From: Cristatella mucedo
Lineage: Eukaryota > Bryozoa > Phylactolaemata > Cristatellidae
Assembly (NCBI GenBank): GCA_009760855.2
Contig: WPIO01000010.1
Location: forward strand, 2,677,501 to 2,741,500
DNA: 64,000 bases
Direction: 5' to 3'
Notes under the pieces: model-generated
The model's input: the letters and a program-made list of their open reading frames with translations, nothing else
Databases searched by the model: none
Told to the model about the DNA's origin: nothing
In this document: piece after piece, positions 55,413-64,000 of the stretch
How positions within the stretch are numbered: position 1 is the first letter of the stretch
Layout of the letters: every line of letters starts with the position of its first letter
Translations under genes and position numbers: made by a program

Positions 55413-58400
55413 CTGAGAGCGAGACGACAATCGAGTGGGAAAGAGCTTAGGGCCCAGCCAGCACTCGGGAAGCTTCGAAGTCCCGCGGACGTTAAGCAGC
55501 AGGCATAATGAGAGTAAAACCGTAAAGCATTTACATAGAATGTCCTGAGTGAATTAAATGCCTTTCTAGGCACGCACATGCTGCATACCCTTGCTCGGTC
55601 TGCTGCGACGGCTGCTTTAAGTTTCATTGATACTGCGGCCGATGACAGTAACACACTAGTTATCCTGAAGCACGTGACATATAGCATATGACTGTTGGGG
55701 TGAGTTATCTCGCTCAGAAACCACCGATCACACATGCACACCATGGAGCAGAAGAAATTACCACATGTAGCCACTTGACCTCACGCCGTGGCCTCACACC
55801 TGCATCGATGTGTCACGGAGTGGCAAAAAGGCTGCACCGTACACTAGCTCTGCCAAGCAACGCCCCTTAAGATTGCATTGCCTAGCCAGTCTTCACAAAC
55901 TCAAGCCTTCACGACCCGAATCCAGAGGTAGTACATCAGAAAGGAAGAACAACCAGCTGTAAAAAAGCAGCCTGTGAACTGGGGTGCGCCCAGGCGCAGG
56001 GGAAGTACCGAAGCGGGTGTGGTGGCCAGGTGAGCACTCAACACTTGACCATACTAAGAAGCCTCTAGAGTTGCATGAGAGATTTGCAGATTTGTTCTGC
56101 ACTTGGGTAAAAAAAGCAGACACCTTTCGAGAGGTCGAGACAAACTTTGTCGCCGGCAAGGCATCATGGACAAGCCGTCTGGACAGTTGACAGCATGGTT
56201 TGCTCCATGGGTCCTAGACCGAGAAGCTCACACCCACGATTCTTGTGCAACGTCGATCTTCTCTACTGCCACTGACGCTGGCGCCTCCTTTTTAGTGGTT
56301 CTATGCAGTTACTTCTATGCTACTTATGTCCTCGACTGCCCTCATGAATCAGCAGCGCTTCCTTACTTAATCTTCGCTAGGTGATCTAAAGTTAAACCAT
56401 TACATACATTAAAAAAGTCAAGGTCAGCTGATTCAACCACCTCTTTTATATAGCAGCACATAGCTTTAGAGGCTATATCTCTGCTTGAAGTATGCAATAC
56501 AATATTGGCCTGCTGCAGGACTCAAACCCAGCGCGGCCTGGGTTGAGTAGTGCTAGCACTTCACCCCTAGGCTAAGACATGATCTTATCAGTGACTAGGA
56601 TTGGCAGGCAAATACAAAACAGCAAGCAGCAGGGATAACACCAGACAAACTCATTAACACAGCCTGAGTTGACCTACTGAAGTGGGCTGCACGAGTGCTC
56701 GAGCTCAAGCATGCCGACTCGACGGACGGGTCGTCACGACGGTGGCGATTGCATGGCATTGCATGACAGCAGGCATGTGCTATGCACCGGGCGTTCACCA
56801 ATGGAGCAGCTGGAGCAGCTTAGCATTGGCCGCACTATGGTGGCAGGACGATCCGCGAGGTGGCGGTCCAGTGGGGGGGGGGAGGAGGCAGTGGCAGCAG
56901 CAGCATGCACCAGCCGAGCCGCTGGCTTACCACCGTGCTGCCGTTGTTCATATTGTGGTAGTCGTAATGTGCGTGCGCGCAGAAATCAACCGTGGCAGTG
57001 ACGCCAGAGAACGGCCTGCCGGAGCGAAACCCCAGCCGGCAGTCCGACGCTATCCTCTCGTAGCGCACCTGCAACACAAGCGAGATTCAAGCTGAAGCCA
57101 GCAGCAGCGACAGGGGAATTCACAGGACTCGCTCATGCCATCAACAGGGCATCGGAGCGACGGCTGCCGACATAGCGGCAGTCACTAAAGGTGTGTGTGT
57201 GTGAAGGGACAGCAGCCTCCAGTCATTAGCCCTACTTCTATCCTGGCACAGGAGGTGGCAGTGGCAACAGCTGCAGCAGAGAGCTGGGCCTAGTGGCACG
57301 AGTGTGGCCACTCTGCAGCAACTGCATAGCAGGCCCAGAAGCCGACCAGGAGGGGAGGCCTTGGGCAGCCCAGCAAGACGAGCAACAAAGTCGCAGCCAG
57401 TGGATCGGCAACAGGTTTGCCCAGCAGCCCAGGCGGAGCATCAGTGTTTCGCATCAGAAAACTCGAACAGCAAAGTAAACTTACTGGTGGATATACAGTA
57501 TTGCATATGCTCACGAAAAGCCCTGCCGATAGCTGGATCTCGGCCAATGGATTGATTGAAAACTCGAATCCTGAGTCAATCGCGATAAAAGTGTGCTCCC
57601 CGGCAAGCAGACAGACCAGCTAGCATCTCACGTCTTTCGATAGAAATGCTACACTTACGCGGCGCAATGTTAGCTGGACCAACGACTCCAACTAAAGTTG
57701 GACGGCTTTGAGAGGCCATCCAACTTGAGCCTGTTACAGGGTCCAATGCATACCGTCATAGACTAGCCTCATTCTACACCAAACTACCTCCATTCGGCGT
57801 TCAATGGCACTACTACCTATGTGTCAATGGAAGCCCCACTCTAGTGGAAGAGGAGGAGGAGGAGAGTAGTTCGACGGTGGTTCCGGCTTTATGAGAGAGT
57901 GGCTCAGCTCGAAAACGGGCTAAGCATTGCTTACGAGTCATTCAGAAAATTGCCAAAGCTTAGTTAGGCCAGGATTTTTTATTGGAAGGTTCTTATAATA
58001 TTACCTTTTCCTAAAATTCTAGGAAAGATGCACCCATTTTGGTTCAACACTTGTCTGACCCTCTAACTGCCACCTAGAAGCAGATGCATGTCCAGCTTGG
58101 CCACACATGCATGTGTGTGCACACCCACCCACACGCACACACGTATGTATTATATACATGTGTGTGCGTGCGTGTGTGTGTGCATATGTGTATGATTGAG
58201 GGTTCCGGCTAGGCTAAACTCTGCCAACCCCAGCCAGGACTAGCACCACATGCCACAGTCAGAGGAGTTGGAACAATTAAAGTTGGACAGCGGAATGCAG
58301 TGGCAGCTCCAGCATGTCCAGCATGCTGCTGCAGGTTTTCGTGTTCTCTAGCCTTGTCCTCCATTAGCCTCTACTGCGAGAGCCTTTTCGATCGAAAAGG

Positions 58401-61400
58401 GTGAGTGAGCTAGGCCCACAAACTCTTTCAAGGGGAGGCAAACCTTGACTAAGGAACGCGTTGGATAGGATGCCATTAAAAATGTGCTTAGCATCGGATT
58501 TGCCTGCCATCCTAGCTTACCAAGCCGAGAGAGCAGACACACTTCCTTCCTTCCAGCTATGCATCAAACTTCCACTGAACAGCTGAATGATCAGCTGTCA
58601 GAGGTCAGCTGGTCCAAGAATTTAGCATCCCGACTAGACAGCTTAGCTGGTTTGGTCCAGTCGTTAAGGTGCTCGCTCCGACCAAAGTCTTGCTGAGGTC
58701 GTGGGCTCGAGCCCCGAGGCAAATGTGAAGCGCCTGAATAGGGATTAAGTTCTCTTGGGGCACTATACAAATGAATTATATTTATTAATTTAGCTTGCTA
58801 CTCATCGGTTTCCCTGCCTATGCAATAGGATGCTTACAGTTGGAACAAACACGGCAGCTAGGCCTGTCTGTTGCAAACGTTGCAAAAGCCTCAAGACACC
58901 ACTTCCCATCAATATCTACTGGCTCGCCCATCAAGCTGGGTATCAACTTCGACATTCACGTTTAGGTGAATATCCGTTCTCTTGCTCTAGAATGTCCATC
59001 CGAATTTCTTTCTCATCCGTCCTCATCAGTTTCACCACCGCTGTTTTTAACTCTGAACGTTCGGTTGAGCACCCATCTGAATTCACATCCCTTGGAGGCT
59101 TTGAGGCTTGCGCCTCAAATTATTGTGCTCCTAGAACTCAGCACCGGCTGACATAACGTCATTTCCTAATTTGACGTTTTTCAAAAAGATCCTAATTTGA
59201 CGAAATTCAAAAAGAACCTAAAAACCCAACTGTTCGTCACAGTATTTGCTCCGTCTGAGAACTTTGCCCTTTGTGTGGCTGTGTCCTGAGACTGAGTGCA
59301 TCGAGACTTATCAATTAAAATGCTTCCTTTTGAGCCTAGGCGCAATGTCCAGAAAGACATTTGGTTCTCTTGGATGCTATATAAATGTCTCATTATTATT
59401 AGTATTATTATACTTACCGGTTTCCTTTTTCAGCTATGCTGCCGATAAGTAATAACTTATCACAATTGACAGGCAGCAAAGCACTTTTTTGTTAATGAAG
59501 ACAATATGGCATCAACAGGTAGCTGCGGTTGAGAGAGCTAAACGAGGCGCCAGTGCAGTTAACCAATAAGATCCAGCTCACCGGGGCCGCACTGCAGCTC
59601 AGGGCTAGAGCGCTCAGCGGAGCTGCAGTGCTGAGTGTTTGGATCCTTGGGCGTCTTGCTAAGGTAAACACCGGTAGACCAAGCATGGCTCTAGGTCACA
59701 CAGGGTAAAGATTCTGGCAATTCTATAGCCGGAGTACTGCGAAAGGTTTTAGTCCTCCCACAAGATATCGATACCGGTACATAATTGAGCATTGAGGGTT
59801 AGAAATGCCTCCCTCTATGGCCCTTCTCTATGACTGGTGGCCCGATCTGATATATAACCTGATATACAATCTGGGACTGGCCCTGCCGATGGGTGCCAAA
59901 ATAAAACCACCCCTCTGAATGGTTCTCTAGACCCTGTGTGGAAATATAGTAACCTCTCTATGGAGCCTTTCACCAGAACCGCCTAAAATAAAATTGGTAG
60001 CTTTCATCTGCATTGCCTCGAGATTCACCTTTCGCAATGCATCTAAAATGAATAGCACCTTTATAACTACTATCGCCTCCTCAACGAAGCAAGCAGGCAA
60101 CGAGGTCGTTGAACCTGAAGCTGCAGTGCAGCCGAAGGTGTGGTGCCCTGCCGTTCATGTAGCCTCTTTAAAGGAAAAATCAGCATTAGCCTCCCTCTTC
60201 GAAGAAACACTAAAGCTGGTCGCTAATGGCATGCCACCGGAAGCTCCGTCTAGCAAGGTGTTAGAAGACATTGGTGACACCCATTTAGAGAGACCGAAGC
60301 TGTGTGCCAAAGGCAGGCACCCTCTCCGTGACCCTTTCAGACCAGTTCTAACAAGAATGACCCACCTAGCTGCTCCAAAAATATCTTACCCCTCCCACTT
60401 AAAAAAGAATAGAGTCTAGCTTGGAAGCTGAACTTGAAACTGTTCGCTGAGGGCACCTCTCCAGGACTGTTTTCAGACGCCAGTAAAAATGAAGGAACAG
60501 GTGTCTCTCTTTCTCCTCCCTCCCTCCAGCTTTCTCAGCCCCTTGAGGGTTTGCACCAAAGCCCCCTCCCTCTCGTCCCATCCCTCGCTCAGCACCTTAA
60601 CACTTCGTGCCGAAAGTGTGCCACCTGCCAAGCTGCTATGCTACTCTCTCCTCTCTCGTGAGTTGATCGAGACATGCAGGGCAGCACATATTCGGCGTCG
60701 GTAACCTTTTAGGCCTGTCCCTACACCTACATATTACACAGCTAGGTATGACCCACTCACCGTGTCGAAGAGGCCGTGGGGTCCTTAAACATGACGATGC
60801 AACTGCACTGGCCTCTTTCTTTCTAGCACCACGATATGCCTTTTGAAAGTTTACCACAATGTATATGCAACAGGTATACAGGGGACGTTAAAACTGTAAG
60901 CGAGCTTCAGAGAAAGAGACAATTCTAATGAGAAAGTCCTCTCCTGACGAAACTGGCTCAGATGCACCCCACCATATTGATACCCACCATATTAAGTTCC
61001 CATATCAATCCATACTAAACAAAGTAGTCGACACCACATTCAGGAGCCGAAAGAATGATATTAGAAAATACCTTCGTGGAGGAGCAAATATATTGAAAAT
61101 GGCATGTAACCTAAGTCGGCGAACCTCTTTAAAAAAATAGCACAGATATTGAACGATAAAGCACTTTTGTCTGTGCCGTGGTATTTCCTACACAGCTAAT
61201 TTAGGTGACTTCAATTGGCTGTCAAATTTAGAGATAGTTGAGTAGCCGACAAACACGGCAAAGCAAGGGGGATATTTTGCCTTCTCGAAAGGACAAAGTT
61301 AGGCAGACTATAACTAGGTACACATAGCAAGAGTGCTTACAATTTCCCAGCTGTATAATCTACACCACTAAGAAGCAGTTGCAATTCGGTACGACAGAAC

Positions 61401-64000
61401 TAAGGAGCAGTTCGGTTGACCTAAGCTGCTGACAAACAATTGGAATGGCTGGCAGGACCATACAATCGCAAGCCACAAAGAACCAATTTGATACGGCTAA
61501 CAGTTTTGCTAAGAGATTTGTAACAGGGCTTAAGCAGATCAGATCAGCCATGATTAAAAGGGTTAAGGCAGCAAGGCATACTCTCCAGGATTGCCCATAG
61601 TAAACAGTTGCATTCTAAAAAGCAAAAACTAATCCACCTGTAATGACCTAGTGGCTAAGCTCACTGGATCTCGGCTGACGGGCATATAGTTGCGAGGACT
61701 GATGACGCAAAGGTAATCATTTTCAATACTATGTATGAGGGTGCATGCAAATAGGCATATTAATGAAGGTACCACCACAGCTGTTTTCACAAGACCGTAG
61801 AGTTCGGCTGTGGAGGAGCAATGGCAAGGAGCTGCTGCATAGCAGCTAGTACCATAAGCCTCCATTGTACGGGAGGCACTACAATCAACATATATAATAG
61901 ATATGTAAACAATTTCGGTATTCCAAATGCAGTGTCCCGAGAGGGCTAAATTTTATATGGCAACATGACACAAATCCTATGGCACAGGATATAAAGATAT
62001 TATGCACACAATGCTGCCAATGAGAGAATTATCTGACAGTGGTCCTGATCACTCATATCCTCAATTGACTGTATTGCCATGGCCAAGCATTTGGCCCACC
62101 TGAACCCCATCGAAAACCTTTGGGATACTTTAGGGCACAATATAAGACCGGCAGCTATTTGTATCACCTCAGATGATGTCTTACTTGAGGCTCCATGTCA
62201 ACGCATGGGAAAAGTCTTGGGCATTACACACGATGATCATGGCATCCGTGCCAATCCGAATACAGGAAGTGATTAGAAATCACTGGGGAGCTACAGCTTA
62301 TTAGCCCAGGCAAATTATTAATTAAAAACTAAAGCCTGGAAGCTTTATTGGGTGATTATCAGAGAAAGTCGCCAATTTTCCGGTAAGTAAGGCTAGCCTA
62401 GCCTCTTAAACTTATTACAAGACCTGCACATGCACTGCACACAGCCCTGTATATACGGCTTATGAATCAACCCACATCTAGGTACTTTCTCTGAAAGGAC
62501 CGAGACTTCGTTCGTGGAGACATAAATGCATGCACGCACACTCAGATTGTGTCAACATTCTGTACAAACGGATGAAAAGAACATCGAGATTGCTCCCCGG
62601 GGCAGCAACTGGCTCGTGGCGTAGCGGCGCATGCGTACATACGCACCTGATTGGCATGCGCAGCCGGTGCCATGAGCTTGAACAGAGGACCGATGTGCTG
62701 GGAGAGTGCCTGCAGCTTGCTCTCGACGACCTCCTCGAAGCTTTCCTCACGCACGCGGAACTTCCTCGCTCTCTTGCTACGCGCGAACTTGCAGCCGTCG
62801 TAGTAAACGCTCCACGAGCAGCCGAACGAGAACGAGGCTCCTCGGCGGTTCACGTCCCAGCCTTGGCAGGCGCAGCTGCGCCTGAAGCGGCAGCCACAGC
62901 AGCGAAGCGGGCACGCTATGCTGCAAAAAGCTGGCACGGGCAAGAGGCTGGTGTGAGGCAAGCTGACCGACTGATCGTGTGAGTGACAAATTGAAGATGT
63001 ACAGCATGGCATACACGGCGCGGCGTGCTTCAGATCGAGTGGATCTCGGTGAGCTATTCCACAGAGTCGGCGACAAATAGTTACTTCCTACTGCTGCAGC
63101 CCCCTCCCCAACTAGCCACCGGTTGTCGTGCACTCGTTCGACACCAGCTTGCTATCAATTCCTGACATCGAGCCGACGTTCGTGCACTGCCATACACGCA
63201 AACGTATGCATGCTGAGTCACTGCTGGGTGGGAGAGCACAAATCGCTTACACTCTCTCCCAGCGACGGCTGTAGTACAGTGAAGACTGTCAAGTGATGCT
63301 ACGCCGACGAAAGAAAACTGCCGAGGTGACGCGGAAAGGAACCAGGCCGGCGCGCCTCTAACAGGCCTGTGAGAAGGCTGCTGCCCGGTGAGCGAGCGGC
63401 AATAGGCAGGCAGGCGGCTTACGGATTGTTAGTGCCGCACCGGCGCTCCGTCTCGAAGCCGTACACGGGCAGTGTGCGCACCAGGTAGCCGTAGATGTGG
63501 TCGGCCGCTTCAGCGGGCACGCCCTCCCAGCAGACGATGGCCACGATCAGCCAAGCAGTCGGACATGAGTGACCTCGCCGATGACGCACACACACGAGCA
63601 TCTTCTCATCGTCGCCCGAGCGCCTCAGCACCTGCACAACGGGTGTGTGGGCAGCGGCACGAGTAAAGTTGGGCCAGACGACCGCTCGTCGCGTCGGCAT
63701 CAAGGATGGCAAATATACGAATAAAACGTATCGGGGAGCAGTGGCAGATGGAGATGCGGCCGTAGATGGATATGTGGCAGAGGCAGATTCGGCAGAGGCA
63801 GATTCGGAAGCAGGGTTTATGACCCCATCCATTTACGTTTAAGGGACTTTAATGCACACCCGCAAAAGATAGCACGTGACGGGACAAGGTGCCGCTTACC
63901 CATTTGGCAGCTGGACAGCCAAGTGAGGTGCAGCCCTCCTTGCCTGTGTAGCGCACTTTCTCTATCCGTATGGATTCACCTCGGTAGCACGTTCTGCACG
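53862..64000 (-). CDS. TET: TET methylcytosine dioxygenase, catalytic region (gene span, 5' partial)
   Basis: TET enzymes are nuclear Fe(II)/2-oxoglutarate dioxygenases that oxidise 5-methylcytosine to hydroxymethyl, formyl and carboxyl forms. Five exons on the minus strand (64000-63900, 63631-63423, 62881-62647, 57068-56931, 55412-53862) join in matching phases to about 743 codons. They cover the Cys-rich region and the double-stranded beta-helix. Key residues are the iron pair in AHYDYHN (His 56967-56969, Asp 56961-56963), the distal iron ligand His in ELHATT (54423-54425) and the 2-oxoglutarate Arg in [13 protein letters not shown] (54378-54380). The C-terminus [10 protein letters not shown] then TGA is typical. 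A long Ala/Pro/Gly-rich insert splits the helix, as in other TETs. Upstream exons, including any CXXC domain, are outside the window. All expected catalytic residues are present. Confidence 0.96.
56415..56580 (-). mobile_element. tRNA-derived SINE, main family
   Basis: GGTCAGCTGATTCAACCACC to CTGCTGCAGGACTCAAACCC, in the 1.5-kb TET intron. Confidence 0.8.
56931..57068 (-). CDS. TET: TET exon with the HxD iron-binding pair
   Basis: This exon has 46 codons, phase 0, between TTGTGTTGCAG and the donor GTAAGC. It encodes [20 protein letters not shown], then [19 protein letters not shown] and MNNGSTV. The His and Asp of HYD coordinate Fe(II). The [15 protein letters not shown] block is invariant in TETs. 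It lies between a 5.6-kb and a 1.5-kb intron. Confidence 0.97.
58095..58195. repeat. AC/GT simple repeat with dyad symmetry
   Basis: A CA-rich half (to about 58145) is followed by a TG-rich half, so the tract can fold on itself. Confidence 0.8.
58650..58795 (+). mobile_element. tRNA-headed SINE with LINE-derived 3' tail
   Basis: The head has a Pol III A-box-like TGGTCCAGTCGTTAAGG and a B-box-like GGGCTCGAGCC. It is followed by GAAGCGCCTGAATAGGGAT and TTCTCTTGGGGCACTATAC, a variant of the LINE tail in this window. This fits a SINE copied by the LINE's reverse transcriptase. Confidence 0.8.
58830..59412 (+). mobile_element. LINE 3' end of a related but distinct subfamily
   Basis: It has the same layout as the other copies (HWLP-like region, AAAAAGAACCTAAAAACCCA, tail with TTGGTTCTCTTGGATGCTAT and ATTATTAG repeats) but a diverged sequence and broken frames. 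It lies within the large TET intron. Confidence 0.7.
60885..62340 (+). mobile_element. Degenerate Tc1/mariner transposon, copy 2
   Basis: It is the same family as copy 1. It shares CACATTCAGGAGCCGAA near the start, GGTATTT and GGGATATTT landmarks in the same order, and the transposase end [16 protein letters not shown] (62100). It lies in the large TET intron on the strand opposite to TET and is broken by stops. Confidence 0.85.
62647..62881 (-). CDS. TET: TET exon, CACQG and [16 protein letters not shown] segment
   Basis: One base after CCGCTTCAG completes Pro, followed by [36 protein letters not shown] and a helical stretch ending AAHANQ, then the donor [28 protein letters not shown] is one of the most invariant TET motifs. 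The Cys residues here bind zinc in known TET structures. Confidence 0.97.
63423..63631 (-). CDS. TET: TET exon, Cys-rich region
   Basis: The exon starts after CCGTTGTGCAG with [20 protein letters not shown], continues through [20 protein letters not shown] and ends ERRCGTNN plus two bases before GTAAGC. This matches the TET block WVxRRxxxEEKLLCLVRxRxGHxC to RRCxxN. Confidence 0.95.
63900..64000 (-). CDS. TET: TET exon, [15 protein letters not shown] segment (5' end not in window)
   Basis: It reads [16 protein letters not shown] and [11 protein letters not shown], then the donor GTAAGC at 63899. TET Cys-rich regions have IRIExVxYTGKEGxxSxGCPxAKW here. The exon may continue past the window edge or start after the GTGCAG at its very end. 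Confidence 0.88.

Overview
The window is metazoan nuclear DNA, most likely from an invertebrate. The evidence is three animal gene families with GT-AG introns of 0.1 to 8 kb, a tRNA-derived SINE family in about a dozen copies, CR1/L2-type LINE fragments, degenerate Tc1/mariner elements, one strong CpG-rich island and many CAG, GA/CT and poly-G tracts. I cannot name the species. No bacterial genes, operons, CRISPR arrays or functional RNA genes were recognised.

Layout. (1) About 12.75-21.2 kb, minus strand: five phase-0 exons of a USP53/USP54-type ubiquitin-specific protease, from the catalytic Cys box to the middle of the domain. Its remaining exons were not found in 1-12.7 kb. (2) About 23.9-25.5 kb: a CpG-rich island between the USP gene and a divergent plus-strand gene, probably a shared promoter. 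(3) About 25.0-43.5 kb, plus strand: a RASSF2/4/6-type Ras-association/SARAH scaffold gene. It has seven exons identified by family similarity plus a probable first exon in the island, and a poly(A) signal near 43.45 kb. (4) About 43.5-52.8 kb: repeat-rich DNA with LINE debris, a GC-rich patch near 48 kb, a 160-bp repeat array and a fold-back element, with no gene I can defend. (5) 53.86-64.0 kb, minus strand: the catalytic half of a TET methylcytosine dioxygenase in five exons. It has the HxD pair, the distal iron-binding His and the 2-oxoglutarate-binding Arg. Its 5' part lies beyond the right edge.

The three genes act in different processes: deubiquitination, Ras/Hippo-type scaffolding and DNA demethylation. 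The TET gene implies that this animal uses cytosine methylation, which fits the retained CpG island. Most other sequence is intron or intergenic DNA filled with mobile elements. These include a SINE whose 3' end copies the LINE tail, two copies of one Tc1 family, and three short inverted-repeat elements that I do not recognise, one with a telomere-like core and one with terminal arms built of short repeats.

Exon boundaries were read by eye from reading frame, splice sites, phase compatibility and remembered family alignments. No search was run.
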